From assembly GCA_029975295.1 (NCBI GenBank), contig JARKPK010000009.1, positions 1-64,000 of the forward strand: 64,000 nt of DNA. The letters are read 5' to 3'. The position numbers and the translations under genes were made by a program. Position 1 is the stretch's first letter; each line of letters starts with the position of its first letter. This document shows positions 27,084 to 35,373 of this stretch, one piece after another. This DNA comes from Thermoguttaceae bacterium. Lineage in GTDB: Bacteria; Planctomycetota; Planctomycetia; Pirellulales; Thermoguttaceae. The notes beneath the pieces are model-generated. The model had not been told where the DNA came from, ran no database searches, and saw nothing but the letters and a program-made list of their open reading frames with translations.

Positions 27084-27482
27084 TCAGGTCTGAGCGAGGG
27101 CGCAGCGGGTCAGTTCGAGCAGGGCCCGGGTGTCGAGTGGTTTGCGGACGTAGTAGGCGCCGGTGTCGGCCAGATGGCGGCGAATGATGTCGGGGCCTTG
27201 TTCGCGGCAGAGGAACATCACCGGCAGCTTTCGGGCGCCGACGTGCGTGCGAATCTGATCGTAGAGGGCGGCGCCGCCCAGTTGGCCGAAAGCCACATCG
27301 GCAATCAGCATGTCGGGCGCGGCGGCTTCAGCCGAGCTGAGGGCCGCCTCGGTCGTGGTGCAACAGCAGTAGGTGCATTCGGCCTCGTCGAGCAATTGGG
27401 CGAGTTGTTCGAGAACGGCCGTCTCCTGTTCAATCACCAAGACGTGCCGCCGGTCGCTGCGCCAAGAGTTCGTCGCCGACAT
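27084..27482 (-). CDS. stand-alone response-regulator receiver domain, degenerate acidic pocket
   Basis: A 132-aa protein consisting only of a CheY-like receiver domain. The phosphoacceptor Asp62 (LIADVAFG) and the conserved Lys114 (RKPLD) are present. The first-strand acidic pair is changed to Glu18-Gln19 (VLVIEQE), and the Thr/Ser after strand 4 is Cys92 (VMFLCRE). Metal binding and phosphorylation may therefore be weakened. There is no output domain and no adjacent histidine kinase. Two ATGs (27497 and 27482) are possible; the second has GAGGCGA upstream. A repeat-rich region precedes the gene. Confidence 0.78.
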   Translation of the reverse strand: MSATNSWRSDRRHVLVIEQETAVLEQLAQLLDEAECTYCCCTTTEAALSSAEAAAPDMLIADVAFGQLGGAALYDQIRTHVGARKLPVMFLCREQGPDIIRRHLADTGAYYVRKPLDTRALLELTRCALAQT

Positions 27483-27902
27483 GTTCGATCGCCTCATCGG
27501 TGTGTAAATTGCCCCGATGCCCCAGCGGCCGCGGCGTCGCCCCCGTTCGGCCCGCCGGCTGCGCGCCCCCGAACGGGCCGCTGCCGGCTATTGCGTTTTT
27601 CGGCTGGGAAAACTCACCGCGTTGAGCAAACTTTTCCCCAGCGATACGACCGTTCGTATCCCGGTCTTCGCGAACGATTTTTTGAACGAAAACGTGCGTT
27701 TGCCCGCTTTGCGGCACGTGGCTTGCCACGACCATCGCGGCGTTCCCCGGTGCTTGCTGGCAGGGCATCGCAAAACGCGTCGGAGCGGATGGGAATCGGC
27801 GCCCCAACCGGCAACGGGTGTTCGCAACCGTTGAAGTGCATCGCAAAACACGTCGAGGCGGACGGGGATCGGCGCGTCCGCTGCCGGGTCTTCGGGCTGG
27901 GC
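27483..27902. other. repeat-rich intergenic region with clustered inverted repeats
   Basis: About 420 bases with no gene recognised. Within it are the inverted repeats GGGAAAA/TTTTCCC (27606-27612 and 27632-27638), GATACG/CGTATC with a 6-base loop (27643-27660), the palindrome TTCGCGAA (27667-27674), and CGTGGC/GCCACG with a 2-base loop (27717-27730). Two 38-base direct repeats follow (separate entry). Such a cluster could hold operators for the divergently placed receiver gene, but no regulator is known. Confidence 0.5.
27765..27875. repeat. 38-bp direct repeat, 73-bp offset
   Basis: Copies at 27765-27802 and 27838-27875 begin GCATCGCAAAAC and match at 33 of 38 positions. The offset of 73 bases equals that of the repeats at 17044/17117 and 41298/41371. 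No open reading frame of note spans them. Confidence 0.7.
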
Positions 27903-29528
27903 CTATTTGCCCACGGCATAGAGGTTCTTTTGTGTCGCAATGAATAGCGTGCCGTTGGCGGCCGTGGCCGTGCAATAAACGCCCGACGGCATGCGGATGC
28001 GATTGACCACTTCGAGCTGTTTTCCGTGGCGCAGAATCCAGAAGGTTTGCGAGCCGGTGCCGAGATAAACCTTGCCGTCGGCCACCAGCGGCGAGGCCCA
28101 AATCGGCTTGCCGCAGTGATGAACCCAGTGGACTTGGCCCGTCTCGGCATCGAGGCAGTGCAGCTTGCCGTCGAAGCCAGCCGCGTAGAGCAGCCCGTCG
28201 GCGATGGCCACGGTGGCCACGCTGCCCGCGACCGCGTCGTAGCTCCACTTCAGCCCGGTTCGCGTGATGTCGCCCCGGCCGGCGGCATCGAGGCACACCA
28301 GCCAGCCGAGCTTGAGATTGTGGAACACCTCTTGGGTGATCGGCACATAAACGCGATCGTTGTGATAGACGGGCACGGCCGTCACGATATACGACGTGGT
28401 ATCGTGCTGGTGATCCATGGGAACATGGTCTTGCGTTTGCGCCAGCGGCTGCCCGTTGAACTGCCACAGGTTGGCCAAACGGGGAATCTCGCCCGAGGGC
28501 ATCGAGCCTTCGGCCGAGGGCGGGGCCTCCTCGGGCACAAGGGCGGGGTCGAGCGGAGCGAAGGCGTACACCCGCCCGTTGCCGGCTCCAAGGCAAAGCT
28601 GCTTCTTGCCGGCCACGGTGCCCATCGCCGGCGAACTCCATTGCCCGTGAACGATGTCGGGTCCGATGCCGAAGTCGTCGCGGGCCAAGAGCCGCCCGTT
28701 GCGCTTATCGAGCACGATCAGGGTGGGGGCGGTCGGCGTGACGACGTACTTGTGCGTCCATTCCACGCCGTGGCTCGTGCAAATGTACATCAAGTTCCCG
28801 TCGATCAAGATCGCGCAGTTGGCCGCATTGTGCGGTTCCACGCTAAGCCGGGCGGGCATGTCGAACAACCAAAGGATGTCGGCTTCGTTCGGGCCGAGTT
28901 CAACCGGGGGCTTGCCTTCGCCGGCAAACAGCTTTGCCTCATCGGTGAACGGACCGTCGTTGCCATTGGCCAACCCGTCGAGGTCGAGGCACATGACTTC
29001 CGCGCGGTTGCTCACCAGGTACACTTTTCGCCCCTCGACGACCGGCGGCGATGAGATGCCCACGTAGTGCCAGTCGGCCCATTTGACCTTGGTGAACTTC
29101 GGCAGGTTGAGTTGCCAAAGATACTGGCCGGTCTTTTCGTCGAAGCACATCAGCACGCCGCGGTCGCCTTCGTATTTCGGGTCGCGAGGCTGCTCGTTGT
29201 TGGTGCCCACCAACACCCGTCCGCCGGCGACGATCGGCGTGCCGTAGCTTTGCCCGCCGAGCCGCGCCGTCCAGCGAACGCCGCTGTCGGCCGGCAGTTC
29301 GATCTCGCCGGTTTCGGGGTCGCGTTTGCCGGCCTGAAAGCCCTCGGGCAGGTTCTTCTCGGCCGAAACCATGTTCCGCGTCCAGGCCGTGCCCCAATGC
29401 GGCTGATCGGCCGAAAGCGGCCCGTCGGTCAACGCGAGCAGTGCCGCTGCGGCAATCAGGGCCGGCAGCGGGCCGACAATTCGAATACCTGGATACGCGA
29501 AACGGCAGATCAACTTCGATGCGATCAT
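27903..29528 (-). CDS. secreted PQQ-type beta-propeller protein
   Basis: A 541-aa exported protein. A signal peptide (hydrophobic core at about residues 18-35, cleavage near SADQ) is followed by propeller blades with recurrent sequences such as GGRVLVGTNN, CFDEKTGQYLW, CLDAETGQVHW and YLGTGSQTFW. This resembles BamB/PQQ-like propellers used for binding in the periplasm. The typical quinoprotein catalytic residues are not evident. The ATG at 29528 has GAGGTGG at suitable distance; an upstream ATG would add a non-signal-like extension of 49 residues. It is upstream of, and in the same direction as, the receiver gene, but separated from it by the repeat region. Confidence 0.82.
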   Translation of the reverse strand: MIASKLICRFAYPGIRIVGPLPALIAAAALLALTDGPLSADQPHWGTAWTRNMVSAEKNLPEGFQAGKRDPETGEIELPADSGVRWTARLGGQSYGTPIVAGGRVLVGTNNEQPRDPKYEGDRGVLMCFDEKTGQYLWQLNLPKFTKVKWADWHYVGISSPPVVEGRKVYLVSNRAEVMCLDLDGLANGNDGPFTDEAKLFAGEGKPPVELGPNEADILWLFDMPARLSVEPHNAANCAILIDGNLMYICTSHGVEWTHKYVVTPTAPTLIVLDKRNGRLLARDDFGIGPDIVHGQWSSPAMGTVAGKKQLCLGAGNGRVYAFAPLDPALVPEEAPPSAEGSMPSGEIPRLANLWQFNGQPLAQTQDHVPMDHQHDTTSYIVTAVPVYHNDRVYVPITQEVFHNLKLGWLVCLDAAGRGDITRTGLKWSYDAVAGSVATVAIADGLLYAAGFDGKLHCLDAETGQVHWVHHCGKPIWASPLVADGKVYLGTGSQTFWILRHGKQLEVVNRIRMPSGVYCTATAANGTLFIATQKNLYAVGK

Positions 29529-29721
29529 CAACCACCTCGGTTTGCGGCGGGAAGGAACAAGTGGCGATTTCGGGAACCGCCCATCAGGCTCAGTCAGGAA
29601 GGCTGCCTTCGGATCGGGAAAGAACACGGTCTGGGCCGACCTTGTTTCGGCAACGCCGTCGTCGTTCGGCGACAAATCGGGAAGAACGCGCCACCGCCCG
29701 CGGCTTGCTGCTTCGCAGGCG

Positions 29722-30861
29722 CTACTTCGCTTCTTCCAACCAGGTGCGGACCACCCATCCGACCTTTGCCAAACTCAATGGCGAGCAATTCTCCGGCACA
29801 TCGGCCTCGGTATGCCAAGGGGGATAATCGAAGTCGATGATGTCGATGCACGAGATCTTGCCCAATTCGTGCAGCATCACGTGGTCGTCGCGAATCTCGT
29901 ACTTGGGCCGCGGAATAAACTCGCGCACCTGCAATCGTTGGGCGATGGCCCAAATGTGTTCGACCAACGGGCGGGTGTCTTTCCAACGAAGGCTGTTGCG
30001 CTCTTGGTAGAGATTGAGGTCTTTGTCGCCCACCATATCGAGCAACACGCCCCATCGGTAGCGATAGGGCGGCGGCGATTCGGCATAGTCGCGGGCGAAG
30101 TACTCGGAGCCCAGGAAGTATCGGTCGCGTTCAGTGAAGATGAACTCCTCGGCGTCGATCATCAAGAAGTCGATGCCGTATTTCGGTTTGAGCTTGGCGA
30201 TGTCGTGGGCCAACTCCATCAGCACGGCCACGCCGCTGGCGTTGTCGTTGGCGCCGACGAACCGCCCACGCGGATTGCGCGGATCGAGCATCGGATAGGG
30301 CAGTGTGTCGTAGTGCGCGCACAGCAGCACGCGCTCGCGGCTTTCCGGATGCCAGTGGATGATCATGTTGGCCATCTCCACCGGTTGTTTCGTTTGCGGG
30401 TGCGGGGCGCGGAACCGCTGATACACCACCTTGCCGCCCAACTTGGTGAAGTGCTCCTCTAGGAACTTTTGCTGGCGGAGCATCCCTTCCGAGCCGCTGG
30501 GCCGCGGGCCGATATCGCAGAGCTGCTTGAGGTAGTCGTATGCGCGGGCGCCGTTGAATGGGATGTCTTCCAGCGTGAGGTTCGACACCGGCGCGGCCGC
30601 GCTTCCGCCGAGGTTGCCGAACCAATCGCCGTCCGACCATCCCCAAAGGCCAACGATAATCAGAAGAACGATTCCCACCGCAGCCGCCGCAATCGCAACG
30701 ATGGCCCGACGGTCTGCCCGGCGCGGCAGCGAAGCGGCCGAAGGACCGTCGGCGCCGGTCGGCAGCGACCTGCCGGCGGAGTTGGGCTCGGGCGCACCGC
30801 CGCGGAGTGCTGCCGTGCGTTGCTTGCGTGAAGGCATCTTGCCGGTTCCTGCGATGTTCAT
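29722..30861 (-). CDS. membrane-anchored M28 metallopeptidase / glutaminyl-peptide cyclotransferase-like
   Basis: A 379-aa protein with a disordered N-terminus, one transmembrane helix (about residues 53-73) and an extracytoplasmic M28 domain. Zinc-site motifs appear in order: CAHYDT (His), GANDNASG (bridging Asp), DAEEF (catalytic Glu and ligand) and the distal PPWHTEAD (His). The WHTEAD ending and overall layout resemble glutaminyl cyclases, so cyclising N-terminal Gln is as likely as aminopeptidase activity. Twenty-four bases separate its start from the stop of a small membrane-protein gene upstream, indicating an operon. Confidence 0.85.
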   Translation of the reverse strand: MNIAGTGKMPSRKQRTAALRGGAPEPNSAGRSLPTGADGPSAASLPRRADRRAIVAIAAAAVGIVLLIIVGLWGWSDGDWFGNLGGSAAAPVSNLTLEDIPFNGARAYDYLKQLCDIGPRPSGSEGMLRQQKFLEEHFTKLGGKVVYQRFRAPHPQTKQPVEMANMIIHWHPESRERVLLCAHYDTLPYPMLDPRNPRGRFVGANDNASGVAVLMELAHDIAKLKPKYGIDFLMIDAEEFIFTERDRYFLGSEYFARDYAESPPPYRYRWGVLLDMVGDKDLNLYQERNSLRWKDTRPLVEHIWAIAQRLQVREFIPRPKYEIRDDHVMLHELGKISCIDIIDFDYPPWHTEADVPENCSPLSLAKVGWVVRTWLEEAK

Positions 30862-30885
30862 CTAATCGTCGCTATTGACTGCGCC

Positions 30886-31200
30886 CTACCCGTCGCTCCG
30901 CCCGGCCAAAACCACATTGGCCAACGACCCGACGACGAAGAACACCAACGCGATCAGGTTGTAATATCTTCCTCGGCCGCAGCCGCGGAGATCGCCGTAA
31001 ATGGCCGACGCGCCGATCACCACTCCCAAGAACACGCGAAGCCACTCGCGCCGCGGATCCCACAGCCCGCAAGTTACGAAATACACCGCGGCCGCGAGCA
31101 CAACGGCCCACCGCAATAAACTGAACGGCCGTCTGGCACACGCGGCGGGGGGTTCGGCAGAGCCTTGGGCCGAACCAGAAACCGAGCTCGGTTGTTCCAT
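30886..31200 (-). CDS. small two-helix membrane protein
   Basis: A 104-aa protein of unknown function. After a Ser/Ala-rich N-terminus there are hydrophobic segments at about residues 28-42, 55-67 and 79-97, separated by short Arg-rich loops. The ATG encoding MEQPSSVSG has AGGCGGTG upstream; the frame extends back to 31338 without recognisable sequence. It precedes the M28 peptidase gene closely and is probably cotranscribed with it, perhaps acting in the same membrane process. I recognise no family. Confidence 0.55.
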   Translation of the reverse strand: MEQPSSVSGSAQGSAEPPAACARRPFSLLRWAVVLAAAVYFVTCGLWDPRREWLRVFLGVVIGASAIYGDLRGCGRGRYYNLIALVFFVVGSLANVVLAGRSDG

Positions 31201-31316
31201 CACGATCACCGCCTGACGATGCCGGGCGCGCCACCTGCGCAAGCAAACCGTTTTGCGCATGCCGCCCATGCCGGCCGCTTGCGCCGATGTCCGTTCGCGC
31301 CCGAATCGAGAATGCT

Positions 31317-32285
31317 TCAGTTCTTCTCCACGAGCCAAATGTTGCGGAATCGCACCGGGTTGCCGTGGTTTTGCAGGAAGAGCGGACCTGTTTCCGGCCC
31401 ATCGGCCACCGGGGCAGCCGTGGTGGCTTTGGGCACTTCAACATTGTCGTGGATCAAAATCCCGTTGTGTCGAACCGTGATCCGCGCGTTGCTTACCTTT
31501 TCTCCGTTTTTCCATTGGGCAGCCGTGAAGTCGATGTCGTACGTTTGCCACGCAAGCGGAGGCAGGCAGGCGTTGACCAACGGCTTGGCCACCCCGTAGA
31601 TGCCGCCGCACTCGTTGTTCTCGCCCTTGAGCCCGAAGGAATCGAGGACTTGTATTTCATAGCGGCCTTGGCAATAGACGCCGCTGTTTCCGCGCGCCTG
31701 CCCCCGTGCGGTGGGCATGAACGGCGTGCGGAACTCGACGTGCAGGTGGAAGCTGCCGAATCGCTGCTTGCTCGTGGCGCCTTCCATCAGCAGGCCGTCG
31801 TCGGTCATCCGACCGCCGCGGAAGGCGTCGGCCGACGTGCCGTCGAACAGCACCACTGCCCCGGTGGGCGGCTTGGCGCCGAGCGTCGGGCTGGTTCGTT
31901 CCACTTTCTTGAATACAACCGTATCGGCGCCGGCCGAAACACTGATTGCCCCGTCGGCAACCCTGCCGACGATGTCGCCCGAGACGAACTCGGCCGCACC
32001 GTCTTTCATTTGTCCGGGAATGCGTTGCGGCTCGGCCTTATTCCAGCCGTCGCCGGGCAGGCCGCCGATATAATGCACGGCCTCGAACTTCCCTTCGCCC
32101 AAGGCGATGATCTGCACGCCGTGTTTGACCGGTTGACCGTCTTCCGGGATGACGGCCTGATACTCGCCTTGAATCTGGAAGTCGGGGCCGGCCTGGGCCG
32201 GATCGGTGACGGCCGGCGGCTTTTCACCCGCCGCGCACGAGGCCGCTGCCAGCAACAAACACGCGAAACCAATGCTGCGTTTCAT
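31317..32285 (-). CDS. secreted DUF1080 protein, possible lipoprotein
   Basis: A 322-aa exported protein. The signal sequence MKRSIGFACLLLAAASC ends in AASC, compatible with lipoprotein processing at Cys17. Residues ~20-135 form an extra N-terminal domain (AVIPEDGQPVKHGVQI) that the other two DUF1080 proteins lack. A DUF1080/LamG-like domain follows (VVLFDGTSADAF, GNSGVYCQGRYEIQVLDSF, FRNIWLVEKN). Members are linked to carbohydrate binding or hydrolysis. GAAGGAAG precedes the ATG. It stands between the M28 operon and a long gene-free stretch. Confidence 0.85.
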   Translation of the reverse strand: MKRSIGFACLLLAAASCAAGEKPPAVTDPAQAGPDFQIQGEYQAVIPEDGQPVKHGVQIIALGEGKFEAVHYIGGLPGDGWNKAEPQRIPGQMKDGAAEFVSGDIVGRVADGAISVSAGADTVVFKKVERTSPTLGAKPPTGAVVLFDGTSADAFRGGRMTDDGLLMEGATSKQRFGSFHLHVEFRTPFMPTARGQARGNSGVYCQGRYEIQVLDSFGLKGENNECGGIYGVAKPLVNACLPPLAWQTYDIDFTAAQWKNGEKVSNARITVRHNGILIHDNVEVPKATTAAPVADGPETGPLFLQNHGNPVRFRNIWLVEKN

Positions 32286-33302
32286 GAAGATCTTCCTTCG
32301 CTGCAAGGCGTGAACGGAGAGCAAGGTGGGAACCATCCTTCCTGCGGACGCGGCACACGGGTCGGTCGATCGACTCGGAACGATGTGTCGGTATCGGTCG
32401 AAGCGAACGGCGACAGAAGCGATGAGGCCGCTTCAATGCACGGCGCCGCGTCCGCGGGCATAGGCGATTGGTCTATTGTCGTCCGCGCCGGGGGCGTCGG
32501 CAAGTCGATCATTCCGATTTCCGGCCGGGGCGGGCGCCCGAAACGACGCAGATCGGCTTTTTACCCAGACAGGCCGGCACAAAGACAAATGCGGCCGATC
32601 GCCCCCCGGAAGATCGATTGCGATTGTCGGCCAATGGGCGAGAGCAAAGCGCGACGGCCCCGAGGAGGAACACAACGCGACCGAACCGCGTTCCATTTTC
32701 AGCGGCTTCCTCGAGAGGCCGCTGAAAACGCGACAAGAAAGAAACCACGTCCGGCCCGACGACCAAGGACCGCGCGCCATCCACTGGCCACGCATGATCC
32801 TTTTGACTTGCAGCCCCACCGCGGGTGACACTGCCGGGGTTTGATGGGCATGTCGTTCGAGCCGGACGTGGCGACAACGCTTGCTACGGCGATCGGCCGG
32901 CGGCCGATCCGAAAAAGGTTCTCAAAATCGGCAACGCGGCTGCAATGCGGCCGGAGTATTCCAGTTGGCAAGTGAGCCGCGCCGCGGTTCTCGCTGTTCG
33001 AATTCGCGTCCACAGGCCGAGCCGCGTCGGGGCGCTTCTGCCGCCGCGAGTCCGTGCAGCGAAGGCATCCGTCGCACAGAAGCGTCCCGATGGGGTTCGG
33101 CTGTTACGAGCAGTCCGACAGCAGCGGCCGTGTCGCCGAGCGCTGCCGCAAGCAGACGGCAGACATTGGGCAAGTCGGGCGGGTCGGATTGCGGGCCGTT
33201 GCCGCCGGTGCCCAAAAACGATGAAAACACGCTGCGAAGGCTGCCGATAGACGCCGCCGCCTCGGCATGCGCGTTGCCGCCCCAACCGAGGGGCGGAACC
33301 GT
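32286..33302. other. 1-kb gene-free region
   Basis: The longest stretch without a recognised gene. All open frames are shadow-like, rich in Arg, Pro or Ala, with no domain motifs. It contains one perfect 11-bp inverted repeat (separate entry). It may be a decayed gene or the tail of the mraZ transcript. I see no RNA-gene signature. Confidence 0.45.
32696..32728. repeat. perfect 11-bp inverted repeat (hairpin)
   Basis: TTTTCAGCGGC at 32696-32706 pairs exactly with GCCGCTGAAAA at 32718-32728 around an 11-base loop containing CTCGAG. Transcribed from either strand, the outer pairs are A-U. No long T-tract follows on either side, so it is only terminator-like. It could mark the end of mraZ transcription from the minus strand. 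Confidence 0.55.
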
Positions 33303-33776
33303 TCAGCGCGACAGCGACTGGAAGAGCTTGCCGAATCGCGGCATTCGCGCGGCAAGATAACGGCTCCAGGCCTCGGGCGACCACAGCTCGACGCACACGG
33401 CCGCGCCCAGGACCAGCACTTCCGAATTCGGCTCGACGCCGAGGAACTCGCGAAAGCCTTCGGGGATGATCAGTCGGCCCCGCTGAGCCAAACGCACGCT
33501 GCGGTGACGCGTGGAAAGCAGCCGGCCGAGCGTTTGCACCTGCGCGATTCGGCCCTCGAGCTTGCCGGCGAGAATCTTCTGGCGAATCAACTCGACGCTG
33601 GCTTCGTGCCGCTGCCTCCAGGCGGCAGCCTCCCAAAGACTGAGGCAGCCGGGCCGCTCCTTCGCCAAAATGCACTCGCTTTCGGCCCACGGGCCAATCA
33701 ACTCGGCAGGAAGAGAAACGCGGTATCGCTCGTCGAGCGTTCGCGTGAACTCGCCCAGCAGCATCGGAGTCGTCAT
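33303..33776 (-). CDS. mraZ: MraZ (transcriptional regulator of the dcw cluster), solitary
   Basis: A 157-aa protein with two AbrB-like MraZ domains. The first shows the conserved DERYRVSLP (DxxxR motif) after LLGEFTRTL. The second, AQRGRLIIPEGFREFLG, keeps the strand but has Ala where the usual Asp of DxxxR stands. MraZ normally binds TGGG repeats upstream of the division and cell-wall cluster. Here no mraW/rsmH, ftsL, ftsI or mur gene follows; instead there is about 1 kb without genes. The ATG at 33776 begins MTTPMLLGEFTRTL. This fits the dispersed dcw genes of planctomycetes, which lack ftsZ. Confidence 0.88.
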   Translation of the reverse strand: MTTPMLLGEFTRTLDERYRVSLPAELIGPWAESECILAKERPGCLSLWEAAAWRQRHEASVELIRQKILAGKLEGRIAQVQTLGRLLSTRHRSVRLAQRGRLIIPEGFREFLGVEPNSEVLVLGAAVCVELWSPEAWSRYLAARMPRFGKLFQSLSR

Positions 33777-34154
33777 GGCCAGCCTGCGGCATCCTTTGGT
33801 CGAGCAAGGCCCATCGGCCGCGCCCGATACAAAAAGTGTAGCCCACCGACGATCCGGCGAAAAGCGGCATAGCAGCAAAAAGGGACGATTGCCCCTTGGA
33901 ATGGCAGTCAAGGCTAAATTAATGGGTCGAAAACCCACGGTTCCGATTGTATCGCCTGCGGCGACTTTGACAACCGGTTCGTCGGCAGAATCTCCGGAAA
34001 ACTCGGGCAGCGCTGCCGGAGACACAAGCAGTTGTGCTTGGCCGAAGTTGCTAGCACGGCCTGTGGACGCCGATGGCACAACGGCCGACCGAAGGAAGAC
34101 TGAACGCAACGAACAGAAGGCCGCCCCGCAGTCGCATCGCGTTCTCGACGGCAA
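33777..34154. other. intergenic leader of mraZ
   Basis: About 378 bases, AT-richer than average between about 33830 and 33975. It holds a candidate mraZ promoter and a small inverted repeat TGGGT/ACCCA near 33923-33937, whose TGGG element recalls MraZ boxes but is not a direct repeat. No gene is seen. Confidence 0.45.
33946..33973 (-). promoter_or_regulatory. candidate sigma-70 promoter of mraZ
   Basis: On the minus strand, TTGTCA (33973-33968) and TACAAT (33951-33946) are 16 bases apart, each matching 5 of 6 consensus bases. The leader would be about 160 bases. A second -10-like TACACT lies closer to the gene without a good -35 element. Confidence 0.4.
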
Positions 34155-35201
34155 TCAGGGTTCGTCGTCGATCCGCTCGACCTCTCGGCCGGCAATCGAT
34201 CCGGCGGCGGCAAAGACGGCCGGATCGATTTCCGTGCTGAGGAATCGCAGGCTGCCGTCGCACAATGCGAAGTTCAGCCCGCCGGGATGTGGGCCGCCCC
34301 AACCGCGGCGGCAAGGGCCGGCCGAGCCGGGGCCGCCCAAGGCGATGCAGCGGTCGTAGTCGCCCAGCAGCACGCGCGGCTGGGCCGTGGCCGCCCCAAG
34401 GCTGTAGAAAGAGTACGAGTAGGCCCAGAAAGTGCCGAACGGCGTGTTGGTTCGCGTGGACGACTCGCCGGTCAACAGCGTGTTCGAAAGCCCGTCGGCA
34501 ATCGACTTCACGTTCTCGCGCTGATAGCCGAGAACGCCCACCACATGCAGCGGCCCGCGCCAGCGGCGGTCGTATTGAATCGCTTCGCCCGAATCGAGAA
34601 AGCTCTGCCCGTCGCTGCGGCCCGACATCCCGCGATACGAACCGCCGGCATACGCCACGTTCCGACCGTAAGAGGATGCCGGCCCCATCGCAGGCGTCTC
34701 GACGCGCCCGGCCGTCGCGTCGGCAGGGCATTGATAAAGGGCAACCGTCGATTCGCGCACCATGCGGTTGCCTTCGTCTTCGTTGCATAGGTCGAAACGG
34801 TAGGCTTTGTGCAAGGCGCCCTGCTCGACGTAGGGCAAAATGTCGATCAGCCAGTTTTGCCGATCTTCTGAAGGAGTTTGCAGACCGCTGGGGTTTGCGC
34901 CCGGGCACACCCCAGCGGTCTTCGCATGGTTTCCCGCGGGAAAAACCGTCATGGCGTCGTGGTGGGCATGAACGGCCAGCGCAATTTGCCGCAGATTATT
35001 GCCGCAGTGCGAACGCCGTGCGGCCTCGCGCACCTGCTGGACGGCGGGCAACAACAGCGCGATCAAGATGGCGATGATCGCGATCACCACCAGCAATTCG
35101 ACCAAAGTGAAACCGCCCGGCGCGCACCTGCTGCGACGGCGGCGCCCCTGCCCACGGCGCGCCGCCGCAGCCAATCTCGTCGATTTGGTCGAACAAACCA
35201 T
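34155..35201 (-). CDS. DUF1559 prepilin-like protein
   Basis: A 348-aa protein of the large planctomycete DUF1559 family. After about 28 basic residues comes a type IV prepilin cleavage/methylation signal, [17 protein letters not shown], followed by [18 protein letters not shown]. The body contains the family hallmarks (YNDT-like loop here as [19 protein letters not shown]) and the C-terminal H-x-GG-x-N motif [18 protein letters not shown]. It is probably processed by a prepilin peptidase and placed at the cell surface; function unknown. Families of dozens of copies per genome are known. The start ATG is preceded by GAAGAAGA. Confidence 0.88.
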   Translation of the reverse strand: MVCSTKSTRLAAAARRGQGRRRRSRCAPGGFTLVELLVVIAIIAILIALLLPAVQQVREAARRSHCGNNLRQIALAVHAHHDAMTVFPAGNHAKTAGVCPGANPSGLQTPSEDRQNWLIDILPYVEQGALHKAYRFDLCNEDEGNRMVRESTVALYQCPADATAGRVETPAMGPASSYGRNVAYAGGSYRGMSGRSDGQSFLDSGEAIQYDRRWRGPLHVVGVLGYQRENVKSIADGLSNTLLTGESSTRTNTPFGTFWAYSYSFYSLGAATAQPRVLLGDYDRCIALGGPGSAGPCRRGWGGPHPGGLNFALCDGSLRFLSTEIDPAVFAAAGSIAGREVERIDDEP

Positions 35202-35373
35202 TCTTCTTCGACGATTCCTCTCCGCCTTCCTCGGTGATTGCTTCCGAAAAGGCCTGATTCGTACCGGTTCGGTTCACTCTCGATCGGCGCGAATCGCCGA
35301 AGCCGCCGACAACACCAACAAGCCGAGCGGTGAAGTTGGCTTGCGCAGCCGCGGCCCTTTGCAATGGGCCCTG

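Noticed and set aside
25275..27947. An 890-codon open frame on the plus strand
   Set aside because: It is antisense to the Tat-exported protein and the receiver gene, both of which have clear motifs; the frame itself has none.
4681..29528. The two PQQ-type propellers as quinoprotein dehydrogenases
   Set aside because: Neither shows the catalytic Asp/Ca-binding or tryptophan-docking pattern; both are more like binding propellers.
32884..33870. A 328-codon minus-strand frame covering part of the gene-free region
   Set aside because: Its upstream third is antisense-frame shadow of mraZ and the rest is Arg/Ala-rich without motifs; no ribosome binding site.
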